Shown: positions 24,342 to 36,815 of the stretch, piece after piece
Numbering within the stretch: the stretch's first letter is position 1
How the letters are laid out: each line of letters starts with the position of its first letter
NCBI GenBank assembly: GCA_964019695.1
Contig: OZ026522.1
Span: forward strand, 76,229,601 to 76,293,600
Length of the DNA stretch: 64,000 nt
Direction of reading: 5' to 3'
Source: Loripinus fragilis
Lineage: Eukaryota; Mollusca; Bivalvia; Lucinida; Lucinidae
Position numbers and translations under genes: made by a program
Notes under the pieces: generated by a model
The model's database searches: none
The model's input: only the letters and a program-made list of their open reading frames with translations
Told to the model about the DNA's origin: nothing

Positions 24342-24502
24342 GTAATAATTAAATAATAATTAAATAATTTCTTACTCTTGCTTGTACAGGAGTGTAGTTT
24401 GATATAGGTTTGAATTGCACAGAGTTGCCAACGCGATTTAGTCAAAATGCACACAATATTTCAGCACTCATAGACTACTACATCAGAATATGCAAATGAA
24501 TA

Positions 24503-24532
24503 GCTAACTAACGAACTAACTAACTAACTAAC

Positions 24533-24571
<39 letters not shown>

Positions 24572-24628
24572 ATTAATAAATAAAAAAATAAATAAATAAA
24601 TGAAAATAAGTAAATAAATAAATAAATA
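24503..24628. repeat. (TAAC)n/(TAAA)n microsatellite
   Basis: TAAC units pass into an imperfect TAAA run of about 95 bp. Confidence 0.9.
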
Positions 24629-24754
24629 GTATTATCGTCAAGACATGGTGATTAATTTCAATAGATACTTTGGGGGTTTAACATTAGTAATTTGTTAAGT
24701 TTGTACCAAAAAGCACCTGTGGCATGTGTCGACACATGGTATTACTTAAACACT

Positions 24755-24925
24755 TTACCGTCTGCTGACATTTTTCTAAATTAACTTTCTCAAAATATTC
24801 TTTCAGGACCACTATCAGAGTGTCAAACGGATTAGCTCCAGATAAGGACCGACATTCTGTCGGTCCCGATCTGGGTCCATATTGTTTACAGAGATCATAA
24901 GCAGTATTCGCCACTATCAGACAGA
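24755..24925 (-). repeat. Dispersed repeat, copy 1 (second copy 61110-61275)
   Basis: The plus strand shares CACTATCAGAGT(G/A), GATCCAGAT/GCTCCAGAT-AGGACC and GTCGG(T/C)CC(C/T)GATCT with 61110-61275. The minus strand reads FDTLIVVLKEYFEKVNLEKC, which looks protein-like, but the second copy does not keep the frame. It is a retroelement-like dispersed repeat, not a host gene. Confidence 0.65.
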
Positions 24926-24989
24926 GTAAATACGAGCAGGATCCAGTACTAACTGCATGATGGTTAAGTGTCTTGGCTGTTCAAGGATT

Positions 24990-25025
24990 GTCGCTGGTGG
25001 GATTCAAACTTTCAACCGGTGCGCG
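24990..25025 (-). mobile_element. Possible SINE B-box fragment
   Basis: The minus strand reads GGTTGAAAGTTTGAATCCCA, a degenerate polymerase III B box within repeat sequence. Only a fragment. Confidence 0.3.
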
Positions 25026-25127
25026 GATCTAGAAAGTTATGTCAGAGGGGATCCAACTTTGACAACTTTTTTTTTAATTTGATGAAGGGAGGAAAGGAAA
25101 ATGAAGGATCCGATTAGCACTATAAGC

Positions 25128-25194
25128 GGGCCATCATCGGCCCGCCAGCGAAATGCCATTAAATGGCATTTCGCAGGCGTGTCCATGATGGCCC
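25128..25194. repeat. 67-bp palindrome
   Basis: The core 25148-25174 pairs GCGAAATGCCATT with its exact complement around one base. The flanks GGGCCATCAT and ATGATGGCCC also pair. A strong cruciform candidate. Confidence 0.85.
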
Positions 25195-25239
25195 AACATT
25201 GAATACAGGCTCGGTAGCTTTGTGATTTTAAGGGAATCC

Positions 25240-25335
25240 GGACCAGTATTTCTAAGAAACCCTATATTTTTGTGAGTTTCCAGGGGAGTGTGTCCGGGAC
25301 CCCTGCCCCCCCCCCCCTCTGGATCCGCTCATGTG
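25240..25335 (-). repeat. Dispersed GGATCC/CCCCCC-rich repeat, copy 1
   Basis: It shares TTTCTAAGAAACCTATA-like and TCCAGGGG text, in reverse, with 35450-35615 and 43285-43380, and ends in a run of 13 C. Confidence 0.55.
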
Positions 25336-25817
25336 GTTGAGGCTCTCCCAATATTCTTGATTGTTCAGTCCTGAAAGTATATACTTCGTCATTTATTCAT
25401 TTTGTGAGCTCCTGTTTGATATTTTAGATGTACAATAAAAATAAAACATGTTTTTGCAGTAAATACATTTTCTGACTCATTTATAAAAATCTCAGACTTA
25501 TAAATACGCATACAGACTGAGCTTCATTTATATGAATGCGGCTAATTTTAAAGTGATATGCCACACACTGATACCCAAGTGAACCCAAGCTACGCCCCAG
25601 CCGACAAGGGGAAATAGTATTACATAAAAATACCTTTTAACGGATGCCTAACATGATCATTAAACACTTCCTCCTTCCGATTAAAATACAAGTTCTACTT
25701 TTAGAAAAACAACCCGGAAGTTATCTTTCTTTGTTCGACTCTTAAACAACGACTCGAATGCATGAGCCGAGTGAGCATATGGAGTATTGCTGATGGATAG
25801 ACTGTTGGTTTAAACAT

Positions 25818-25941
25818 GTGCATCATCTAAAATGGTCCTGCATCTAAAATGGTCCTGGCATCTATTTTGGTCCCAAATTGCCTCTAAATTGGTCCCGGCT
25901 GGCATCTATTATGGCACGCTAAGCAGACTCGAAAATGATCC
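25818..25941 (+). repeat. Left inverted repeat of a 10.5-kb block
   Basis: It starts GTGCATCATCTAAAATGGTC and consists of four degenerate repeats of CATCTAAAATGGTCCTGG ending near CTAAGCAGACTCGAAAATG. The reverse complement of 36239-36364 matches it end to end at roughly 80%. A partial third copy lies at 25956-26008. Confidence 0.8.
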
Positions 25942-26009
25942 CCGTTATATTCCTATGCATCATCTAAAGTGGTCCTGCATCTAAAATGGCCTGGCATCTA
26001 AAACTGCGC

Positions 26010-27268
26010 AGAAATGTTTAAGTAGGTATGTGTGCATGAGTTTATTTACTAATTGACCACAGCATGATAAAACCACCAAACTGACAATGTGCATCTTGTG
26101 AAGCATTAAAACAAAAAGATGGAGCAACCGCACAGTCTGATCACGACAGTGTGTCTGTCTGAATGCACAGTTATTGGGCGTCCTCGCTTTGCGATCTGAT
26201 CAGCACATAAGTAGTTTCGCTGTTTAGATGGTGTTGTATCGGCGATTACTATATACAAAACCTTAAGACGTAGACGAGCAGTCTGGTTTGAATTTTACCT
26301 GGACTGAAACCCCGAAATCAGGTTTCCTGCTGCAAGATTTGAAGACAGCTGTGCCATTACAAGATCATTAGAGTATTCGCTGTGTGAAACAGATATTATA
26401 GTGTAAACAAAATGAAATGCAGAAAACGCTAATCAGTTTATATGTCACATAGGTCACTACCCTCTCCATTTTAATTTCCACTTTTTATTGTTTCATTGTT
26501 GATTTCAAGGAACATTCAATTCTTTTTCTACTGTTGTTTTTGGCGTTGGTGCAGTTCAGGTTTTTGTGTGAATTTTCCAGTAGTATAATATAGTATCCCG
26601 ATACCCCGTAAAATAACCACGGATCCTAAATTATCAACAAAGGGTCCGTGAAATAACATATTGTCCTCATATAGAAGTACTTTCCCTCAATAAAATGTCT
26701 GGTCCAGAAAATATCCAACCCACCAAAATAGAAATTTCCCAATTTTATGCATATTTTCCGGAAATATGGTCCTTTGGAAAATAGGGCAAAGTAACGACTG
26801 ACCAATATACGAGCTGACCAAATGGGACCGCATCTGTACAAAAGCATAAGAAAACCATGTAGGCCTACACAAAGCGAATACTCAGATCAGCATGGGAATC
26901 TGTTGTGTGCGCTGGGTCTTCGCTGTGTATTCCATACTAAGAGAGATGCTAAAACACAAGGTTTCCTCATACACAAAAAGAGAAGACCCTGATCAGAATG
27001 GGCCTATGCCAACTCATGGTGAATGAACGTTTTTTTTTTTAAAAGGTGTGATATAAAATGAATGGGTTAGCTTCGAGCTATCATTTTCTATAGAAATCCA
27101 TTTTTGTTCAAAGCTGTCCCCAAATAGTGTCCAGCTGTGCGCTACCCTTTTGATATAACAAAACATTACATAACTTTTGTTCTCTCATATTGCAAAATAC
27201 AATATATGAGGAAATAACATCTAATCATATAAACTATACGATAAGGTGCGCGCTAAAACTTACTGAGC
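26010..27268. other. No supported gene; degenerate repeat traces
   Basis: 26090-26340 contains faint likeness to the 43004-43228 MITE family (AACCCCGAAATCAGGTTTCCTG-type end). The rest has no assignable feature; open frames on the minus strand near 26626-26872 have no domain. Confidence 0.4.
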
Positions 27269-27270
27269 AC

Positions 27271-27650
27271 TCATATAGACATAAACCTACTAAGTTGTTT
27301 TAAAAGCTTCAAATTTTCAGTAGACATCAGTTTTTGAAATTTTAATGTATTAACATGTCGTAAATAGAATTTTGGTAAATATTTCTTTCTTTCTTCTGTA
27401 AAGTATGTGCACTCGAGCAAATAGTGGAACTCATCGCCCAACAAGTTTCCCGTACATAGATTACAGAATCCTTGTGAACGGTCAACATTTTCCCACCTCC
27501 CCCGTTCTAAGGCAGTCGGTTGTTTGTTGTTCTGAATCTGGGTAAAGTGATATATGAACGGGGCTGAAGTTCTGTAATGTAAGGTTCAATTTTAAATTAC
27601 GTTTTAAAAATTCTATAGTTGATGCATTTTGGGCTGGCTTGGACATCAGA
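27271..27650 (-). pseudogene. LINE ORF2 C-terminal fragment (zf-RVT-like)
   Basis: The minus strand translates to a C-x2-C...H...C segment reading FCNLCTGNLLGDEFHYLLEC, followed by a basic tail ending RFMSI and a stop at 27271. Upstream, after a frame change, comes ERGRWENVDRS. This arrangement (ALERGRW, C-x2-C, GDEFHYLL-C) is typical of the zinc-binding C-terminus of non-LTR reverse transcriptases in molluscs. Only the last 120-odd codons remain and they are frameshifted. Confidence 0.75.
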
Positions 27651-27654
27651 GTTC

Positions 27655-28870
27655 ACGATAGACATAAAATTTTGAGCAAGATCGGCCAACACGATATCGA
27701 GATCAGAAAATCTGACTATAGCCCGGTATAGTGCATTTCATGTTGTAAAAATATCAATCAAGGCCCATAACTCTGTTACAAATTTATGAAAACGACCGGT
27801 ATAATTCCATCCAAGATCTTGCCAATATAAAATTGGGTAAAATTCCAGCCATTTGTTCTCACGCTATCGAGTGGAAACGGAATTCTGACATCACTCAAGG
27901 GCCATAAGTTACAAGTTGGAGAAAACTGATAGATAACAATCACAGCTTGTCTGTATCAAAGCATATGCAAAGTTTCGCCAAGTTCTGCCCATGTGTTCTG
28001 TAAATATTGAGCAGAAACGAAATTAAGACTTCAATTAAGGGCAATAACTCTTATTAATTTGCAAAAATAGCAGGTAACAATCTCGTGTATATATAAAAAT
28101 TTGGTGCAATTCGATTTTGATCTAAAAGTATTGAGGGGAAACAAAAGTCTGACATTAGCAAGGGTCATAACTCGGTTACAAATTTGCGAAATTTGACAGG
28201 TTACAATCTCAACCTAGATCTTGTCAATATCAATTCACACATAAAATTTGGTAATATTCTATCTATGAGTTCTTTCAATATTGAGCGGAAACAGAAATCT
28301 GACATCAATTAAGGGCCATAACTCTTTTACAAATTAGAGAAAAATCATAATGTATAACAATCTCAATCTAGATCATGTCAATATCATTGCACATACCAAA
28401 TTTGGTCAAATTCTATCAATTTGTTCTTAAGATGTTGAGCGAAAACGAAAAGGTGAAGTCAAGCGTGAGCCATAACTCCGTTACAAATTTGCGAAAAATG
28501 ACAAATAACAATGCCAACCTACATCTTGTCAATATTAATGGACATAAAAAATTTGGTCAAATTCTATCAATCTAAGCGGAAAATAAATTCTAGATAAAAT
28601 TTTGACAGCAGTCAAGGGACATAACTCTGTCACATTTTTTTGAAAAAATAATGTGTAACAAACCCAATCTGGATATTGTCTATATAAATGTAATAGTTTA
28701 CATAATTTGATAAAAACTTCTATCAATTTGTTTAAAAGATATTTAACTGAACGAAATTACGATGCAATGACGAACGGATGGATGGACAGAATGACAGACA
28801 TCCCAAATCAAATATGCACCCCTTTTTCAAAGAGGGTCCATAATTAAAATCAAGGGTATCCAAGTAATGC
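27655..28870 (+). repeat. Tandem block of ~170-bp units with GGGCCATAACTC core and GGACGGA-like tail
   Basis: Six to seven diverged units each contain AAGGGCCATAACTC(T/C)-like text, ACAAATTTGCGAAAA and AAATTTGGTCAAATTCTAT. The block ends with ACGAACGGATGGATGGACAG and a short unique tail. Tandem cores followed by an ACGG-type microsatellite are the build of bivalve pearl/CvA-type elements and related Helitron-like carriers; membership is inferred from layout, not from alignment. Confidence 0.75.
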
Positions 28871-28879
28871 AATCTCACT

Positions 28880-31800
28880 TATGAGCCTTAGGCTCAAGGT
28901 AGCTGAAAATCAACTAGAGCCACTAGAGGTTCGTTTTGCTATCCAGATGCGTAGGGTCAGTACTACTATGCAGAAGCAATGTCTCTGCCACCAGAGGCCA
29001 GTTCTACTTGCCAGTGTCACATTCATTGCTGCTAGAGGCAGTACTGCTATCAAGAGTTTCTGCTGTTTCAACAAAATATCAGTAATATATTATCTGTCGG
29101 TAGAGGTAAGAACTACATCCCAGAGAACCTGTTTCTGCAACCAGAGGTCAGTATTACTATCCTCAGTCTCACTCATCGCCACGCCACTAGAGATCATTAC
29201 TGCTATCCAGAGTCACTATCTTTTCCACTTGAGGTCAGTACTGTCATCCAGATTCCCTGTCTCTGTCACCAGAGGTCAATAATAGTAACTATAGGTCACG
29301 AATCTGCTTCTAGAGGTCAATACTGTTATACAGAGACTCTGTCTCTGCAACTAGAGGTCAGTACTAGTATCCCGAGTCCATGACTCTGCAACTACAAGCC
29401 AGTATTAGTATCTAAGGTCCCAGTCACTGCTATTAGAAATCAGGTAAATTATCCAGAGTCCCAGTTTCTGCTACTAGAAGCCAGTACTACTATATTCAGA
29501 GGCCTTTTCTCTCCCATAGGAGGTCAATATTAGAGTCATTGCCACTGGAGGTCAGTACTAATACCTTAGTTACAGTCACTGCTATTACAGGTCAGCACTA
29601 GTAACCATAGTCACGGTCTCTGCTACTAGAGGTCAGTACTCGTATCCATAGCCTCAGTCTCTACTTCTAGAGTTCAGTACTAATAATCCTTTTCCCAGTC
29701 ACTCCTAATAGACGTTATTTCCAGTATCCATAGTCTCAATCTCTGCTGCTAGAGGGCAGAACAAGCATCCATAGTCCCAGATTCTGCCACTTGAGGCCAG
29801 TGATAGTATCCAGAGTCGCTACAAGAGGTCAGTACTTTAATCCATAGTCCCAGTCTCTACTATATGGTGGGTAATAGTATCCTAGTCAATGTCTCTGCTA
29901 TAAGAGGTTAGTACGAATATAAATAGACCCAGCCATGGCTACTAGAGGTCTGTAATGGTAACCAGCGTCCCTGTCATTGCCACTAGAGATCAGAACTTGT
30001 ATCTAGAGTCCCTCTTATTGCCACTAGAGGTCAGTCCTAGCATCCAGAGTCGTAGGCATTGCAACTAGAGATCAGTACCAGTATCCAGAGTCCATGTCAC
30101 TACCACTAGAGATCAGTGCTAGTATTTAGACTCCCAGTCATTGCCACCAGAGGTCAGTACTATCAATCAGAGTCCTAGATATTGCCACTAGAGGCACGTA
30201 CTTGTATCTAGAGTCTCTGTCATTGACACTAAATATCAGTAAAAGTACCCAGAGTCCGTCCCTGCCATTGCCACTAGAGATCAGTATTAGTATCCAGAGT
30301 CTTAGATATTGCCAATAGAGGTCAGTACTTGTATCTAGAGTCCTTGCCATTGCAGCTAGAGGCCAAAAATCAGGAGTCTCTTCCATTGCGACTAGAGGTA
30401 AGTACTAATTTTAGAGTCCCAGTCATTGCTACAGGAGGTCAGTTAAAATACCAAGAATCCCTGGCAATGCCACTTGAGGTCTGTAAAAGTATCCAGAGTC
30501 TCTGTCATCTCCACTAAAGACCAGGGTCAGTATCAAGGGTCCCAGTCATTGCCACTAGAGGTCAGTAAAAGTATCAAGAATCCCTTTTCTGCATCTAAGG
30601 TCAGTCCGAATACCCAGAGTCCTAGACATTCCAACTAGAGTTCAGCAAAAGTATCCAGAGTCCCCGTCATTGCCACTAAATATCAGTCAAAGTATCCAGA
30701 GGCCCTGTCCTTGCCACTAGAGATCAATTTAAGTATCCAGAGTCAACGCAATTGCGTTAGGAGGCCAATACTCGTATCTAAAGTCCCAGTCATTGCCACT
30801 AGAGGTCAGTAAAAGTATCAAAAGTCCTTCTCATTGCCACTAGAAAACAGTACTAGTATCCAGAGTTCCTGTAATTGCCTCTACAGGTCAACAAAAATAT
30901 CCAGAGCTCCAGTCTTCGCCATTTGTTGGCTATTAAAGTATCTAGAGTTTCTGTTCTTGCCATTCGCTATCAGTACTAATATCTAGAGTCCCTAAGATTG
31001 CCACTAGAGGTCAGTAATAGCATCTAGAGTCCCTATCATTGTCATTAAAGGTCCGTACAAGTAGCCAGAATCCTTGTAATTGCCACTAGGGGTCAGTAAA
31101 AGTATCCAGAGTCCCTTTCATTGCCACTATAGATCAGTAAAAGTATCCAGAATCCCTGTCAATGCCACTAGAGGTCAATACAAGTGTTCAGAGTCCCATT
31201 CATTGCCACTTGAGATCAATAATAGTGTCCAGAGTCCCAGTTCTTGATACTTAATATCAGTAAAAGTATCAAGAGTCCCTGTCATTGCCACTAGAGGTCA
31301 GTAAAAGTATTCAGAGCCCCTTTCATAGCCACTATAGATCAGTAAAGTTATCCGGAAACCCTGCTACTAGAGGTCAATAAAAGTGTTCAGTGTCCAATAC
31401 ATTGCCACTAGAGATCAATAATAGTGTCGGGAGCCCGAGTCATTGCCTTACAATGTCAGAACTTGTAATCAGAGTCTGTGTCATTGCCACTACAGTTCAG
31501 TTAAAGTATTCAGAGTTCCTACAATTGCCACTTGAGGCCAGTAAAAGTATCCAGAACCCCTGTCACTAGAAGCGTCCCAGTCATTGCCACTAGAGGTCGT
31601 AAAACAATGTCCAGAGTCATAGTCATTGACAAAAGAGGTCAGTAAAAAGTATCCAGAGTCGTAGTCATTGTCACTAGATGCCAGAACTAGTGTTCAAAGT
31701 CCCTGTCCAACCTTTAGAGGTCAGTATTACTATCCAGAGTCCCAGTCATTGCCACTAGATGTCGTAAAATAGTGTCCAGAGTACAAGTTATTGACAAAGA

Positions 31801-34800
31801 GGTCAGAAAAAGTATCCAGAGTCCCAGTCATTAACACTAGATGTCAAAACTAGTTTTCAAAGTCCCTATTACTGCCACTAGAGATCAGTATTACTATCCA
31901 GAGTCCCTTTCCTTGTCACTAGAGGTCAGTATACAATCCAGAGTCCCTATCATTGCAGTAGAAATCAGTACTATAATCTAGGGTCCCAGTAACTGCCAAC
32001 AGAGGTCATCTAAAGTATTCAACTCTGTTCTTGCTAATAAAAGTCAGTAATAGCATCTAGAGTCCTAGACGTTGACACTAGAGGTCAGAACTTGTATCCA
32101 GAGTCCCTGTCATTGCCATTAAATATCAGTAAAAATATCGAAAGTCCGTTTCATTGCCACTAGAGTTCGTACTAGTATCCAGAGTCCCTTTCATAGACAC
32201 TAGAGGCCAGAACTTGTATCCATAGTCCGGTTCTTGATACTAGATGTAAGTAAAATTATCAAGAGTCTCTTTCATTACCAGTAGATGTCAATTCTTGTAT
32301 CCAAAGTCCATGTTATTACCAAAGGAGGTCAGTTAAAGTATCCAGAGTCCCTGTAATTGCCACTAGAGGTCAGGGTCAGTATCCAGGGTCCCAGTCATTG
32401 CCACTAGAGGTAAATTAAGCATCCTGAGTCCTAGACATTGCAACTAGAGGTAAATTAAAGTATATAAAATCCCTGTTCTTCCCACTAAAGATCAATAAAA
32501 GTATCTAGAATCCCAGCAATTGCCACTTGAGGTCAGTACTTGTATTCAAAGTCCCAGTCATTGCCACAAGAGGTCAATAAAAAAAATCCAGAGTGTATCG
32601 GATTGCCACTAGACAACAGTACTAGTATCCAGGGTCCCAGTCATTGCCACTAGAGGCCAGTTAAAGTATCCAGAGTCCATTTTCCTGCTGCTAAAGGTCA
32701 ATCTTAGTATCCCGAGTCCTAAGCATTGCAACTAGAGGTAAATAAAAGTATACAAAGTCCCACTTATTGTCGCTAGAGATCAATAAAAGTGTCCAGAGTC
32801 CCAGCAATTGCCACTTGAGGTCAGTACTTGTATTCAAAGTCCCAGTCATTGACACTAGAGGTCTGGGTCAGTATCCAGGGCCCTACTCATTGCCACTAGA
32901 GGTCAGTTAAAATATCCAGAGTCCCTATCCTTGCCACTAAAGGTCAATCTTAGTATTTTGAGTCCTAGACGTTCGAACTAGAGGTAAATGCAAGTATACA
33001 ATGTCCCTGCCACTTGAGACCAATAAAAGTATCCGTAGTCCCGGTCATTACCATTCGTTATCAGTAAATGTATCCAGAGTTTCTGTTTTTGCCATCAGAT
33101 GTAAGTACTAGTATCTGGAGTCCCTGTTATTGCCACTAGAGGTCAGTTCTAGTACACGGAGTCTTTGTTATTGCCACCATAGGTCAGTACTAGTATCTAG
33201 AGTCCCTAACATTGCCATTAGAGGTCAGTACAAGTAGCAGGAGTCCCCGGTAATTGCCACAAGTGGTCAGTAAAACTATGCAGAGTCCAGTCATTGCCAC
33301 TTTACGTCCCTACCATTGCGATAAGGGGACAGTATAAGTAGTAAGAGTCCTTGTAATTGCCACTTGAGGTCAGTAAAAGTATCAGTACTATAGTAGAATA
33401 TCTAGGGTCCTTATCATTGCCATTAGAGGTCAGTACAAGTAGCCAGAGTCCCCCGTAATTGCCACTACAGGTTAGTTAAATTATTCAGAGTCCCAGTCTT
33501 TGCCAAAAGTTGTTAGTAAAAATATCCAGACTTCCTGTTTTTGCTATTATATGTCAGTACTAGTATCCAGAGTCCCTGTCGTTGCCATTAGAGGTGAGTA
33601 CAAGTATCTTAATATACTGCAATTGCCACTAGGTCAATAAAAGTATCCAGAGTCTAGTCATTGCCACTATAGGTCAGGACCATTAGCCAGAGTCCCTGTC
33701 AATGGCACTAGAGGTCCGTACTAGAATCCAGAATACCTGTCATTGCCACCAGAAGTAAATTATAGTATACAGAGTCACTGTCATTGCTACTAGAGGCCAC
33801 AACTAGCATCCAGATTCCATATATTACCCATAAAGGTCAGTAAAAGTATCCAGACTCTCTTTCATTGACACTTGAGGTCAGTTAAAATATCGAAAGTCCC
33901 AGTCATTGCCACGAGAGATCAGAACAGGTATTCAGAGTCCCTGTAATTGCCAATAGTGGTCAGCAAACGTATCCAGAGTCCATATCATTGTCACTAGATG
34001 TCAGTAAAAGTATTTAGAGTCCTGTCATTGCTACTAAATGTCAGTAAAAATATCCAGATACCCAGTTATTGCCACTAGAGGTCAGTAAAGTATCCAGAGT
34101 CGCAGCCTTTGGCATTAGAGGTCAGTAAAAGTATTCAGGATCCAAGTCATTGCAACTAAAGGTCAGTACCAGTATCAAAGTCCCAGTCATTGCCACTAGA
34201 GGTCAGCCAAAGTACCACAGTGCCTTTGTCATGCGAGATCAGAACATGTAGCCAGAGTCCCTGCCATTGCAGTAGAGGTCAGTACAAGTATCTAGGGTCC
34301 AACTCATTGTCACTAGAGGTGAGTTCTTGTTTCTAGAGTCCCAGTCAATGAAAATCGATGTCATTTAAAGTATTAAGAGTCCCTGTAATTGCCAATAGTT
34401 GTCAGTAAAAATATTACGTGTCCCTCTCATTGTTATGAGAGGTCAGTAAAACTATCCAGAGTTCCGGTCATTGCCACTAGAGATCAGTAGTTGTATCCAG
34501 AGTCCCTGTCATTGCAAGTGAGATCAGTGCTAGTATCCAAAGTTCTTTAATTGCCACTAGAGGTCAGTAGTAAAATCCAGAGTCCCAGTCATTTCCACTT
34601 AAGGTCAGTAAAAGTATCCAGAGTCCCTTTCAATATCCACTAGAGGTCAGTAAAAGTATCCAGAGTCCCTGTATTTGGCACTAGAGGTCAGTATACGTAT
34701 CCAGAGTCCCAGTTATTGCCATTTGAGGTTAGTAAAAGTATCCAGAGTCCCAGTCATTGCCTCTAGAGGTCAGTAAAAGTATTCAGAGTCCCGGTCATTG

Positions 34801-35210
34801 CCACAAGAGTTTAGTATGAGTATCAAGAGGCCTTGTCATTGCCAATAGAGGTCAGTAAGAGTATTTAAAATCCCTATCATTGTCACTAGATGCCAGTTCT
34901 ATTATCAAGAAGCCCCTTCATTGCCACTTGGGGTCAGTGCTAGTATCTTTATTCCTAGTTACTTCTACAGAGAGTCAAAACTAGTATGCCTTGTTGCAAT
35001 CATTGCTACATGCGGTCATTGTAAGTATCCATAGTCCCAGGTTATGCCACTAGAGGTCAAACCTAGTACATAGAGTCCCTGTTTTTGCCACTAAAGGTCA
35101 GTATTTGTATTCTCAGTCCCAGTCACTACTACTAGAGGTCAGTCCCAATATCCATAGATCCAGTCTCTGCTACTAGTGGTCAGTACTCGTATCCGTATTC
35201 TCAGTCTCTA
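28880..35210. repeat. 6.3-kb minisatellite, about 150 diverged 41-bp units
   Basis: The period is 41 bp over most of the block. Constant parts are ATTGCCACTAGAGGTCAGTA and TATCCAGAGTCCC; the other positions vary and small indels are frequent, so no long frame survives on either strand. Units near both edges are the most degraded (from 28890 and to 35210), with cleaner units at about 30-34.8 kb, as expected when unequal exchange homogenises the middle. The unit core resembles the CTCF binding consensus (see findings). Confidence 0.95.
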
Positions 35211-35449
35211 CTAGTTTCCATAGATATATTTCGATGAGAAGAGATACAGTGTACAAAGATCAATAACTCTCTTTTGCATAATTTAGAAGCTATTGTCCTT
35301 TGTTATACTTGAATTTTGTCCAGAGCAGAACATAAACACCATTAGTGATATCAACTGGCAGCCATTGAACAACCGTATATTTGGGAGAATCTATCATTTT
35401 GACCGATTCTCTTGATTTCCGAATCCAAAGAGAGGTGGGGGGGGGGGGT

Positions 35450-35720
35450 CAGGAGATCCGGATCCTTCCCCCCACCAACCCCGGAAAATTACAAGTGTTA
35501 TAGGTTTCTTTAGGAATAAGTATGAGGACCTCCGCACCTAACCCTACCCCACAGCGCCTAAAAACTTCGACTCCCCCACCCACCCTCTTGGAAATTTTAG
35601 TTCCCTTGGAATGGTTAATTGGAACACTCTGTAAAAGTAAGTAAAATATGACAAAAACATCAGTCAGGCTTGGGCCTCCCCCTCTCCCACTGATACGATA
35701 ATTTCTTGATCCGCCCCTGC
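35450..35720 (+). repeat. Dispersed GGATCC/CCCC-rich repeat, copy 2
   Basis: Contains CCCCGGAAAATTACAAGTGT and TATAGGTTTCTTTAGGAATA, similar to 43310-43365 and, in reverse, to 25240-25335. Flanked by a G run (35435-35447). Confidence 0.6.
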
Positions 35721-36238
35721 CCGAGAAAATGCGAATTGACCACCAAGTTGCACCGCTTTTGGTTTATATTGGCATATATATAGGTAGATGTTTAGGTGCG
35801 CTGTTAAGAGGAAGTTTTAGACAAGCCCTATTTAAACAGGAAATTAAAATGCCACTGCGGGGACATATCGTAGGTTTAATCCCGGTACTTTAGCCCCGCT
35901 ATGTCCCAGGTATCCACGGCCCCAAGGGGGCGGTGCTGCCGCGGATGATTATATCATAAACAGAATTCAATGCGGATGGAAGCCCGTGCGCACGAGGCAC
36001 GAACGCACGGAGTTGACAGTCTCAAATGGAATTATATTTTTGCGTTCGATATTTAAAATAAAACAGCATGTGCGTTAGATAGGGCGCGGGGCTAACCAAA
36101 TCCTGCAAAACACACACACGCGCATGTGCACGCACCCACACCAATGGCTTTTGTCCTGGCCGTATGTTTATTTTTTGCGGTTGAAGCTGTTTAAGTTGAA
36201 AAAGTATTTAGGTTTGCATATATTTACATTTAGCGCTC
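35721..36238. other. No recognisable gene
   Basis: More GC-rich than the surroundings, with a (CA)n-like stretch at about 36110-36140 and no supported coding frame. Confidence 0.4.
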
Positions 36239-36364
36239 AGGACCATTTTAGAGTCTGCTTAGCGCACCATAATAGATGCCAGTCGGGACAAATATAGAGG
36301 CTGGTCAGGACCACAATAGATGCCAGGACCAGCTTAGATGCCAGGACCACTTTAGATGATGCAC
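36239..36364 (-). repeat. Right inverted repeat of the 10.5-kb block
   Basis: The reverse complement of 25818-25941, ending GATGATGCAC. AAACGT follows outside, against AAACAT before the left copy: a possible 6-bp target duplication with one mismatch. Confidence 0.8.
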
Positions 36365-36596
36365 AAACGTATTTATTTCAAATCAGTTTATACAATACAA
36401 TACAATTTTCAATCATACAAACATTAGGATTAGAACGGAAGCAAGAGCTTATCAAGTTCTTCTCCTTTACAATATTTTGACAAATTGTAGATGGCAATGA
36501 CTTCAATTTTGCATAATACAAATTCATGGGCTAAAACGACATTTTGAGAATACAACATTAACTGAAGAAAATTAGACAATAGAGGCTAAACCATAA

Positions 36597-36600
<4 letters not shown>

Positions 36601-36639
<39 letters not shown>
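36601..36639. repeat. (GA)n microsatellite
   Basis: Nineteen or so GA units, followed by impure purine sequence. Confidence 0.95.
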
Positions 36640-36645
<6 letters not shown>

Positions 36646-36815
36646 CGAAAAAGGGAGGGAGAGAAAGAGATGTGGTGGGAATAGTCTGAATTGTCCAGGT
36701 TGGACGAGAGCTGTTTGGGGTATGGGCAATGGTTACTTTTACCAGTATCACTGAAGTATCTTAGGTACAGACAATTTATATTGCTTTTTGTGTTTTAACC
36801 ATAAGTCTATCTATA

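Noticed and set aside
24684..24914. 76-codon minus-strand ORF with protein-like sequence
   Set aside because: Part of a dispersed repeat; the copy at 61110-61275 has lost the frame.
28881..29282. 133-codon open frame
   Set aside because: Lies inside the 41-bp minisatellite; the frame is chance openness in repeat units and differs between units.
30138..30386. 82-codon minus-strand open frame
   Set aside because: Also within the minisatellite, with no coding signal.
28880..35210. CRISPR-like array (regular repeats and variable parts)
   Set aside because: Eukaryotic DNA, 41-bp unit with the 'spacer' also repeated, no cas genes. It is a minisatellite.
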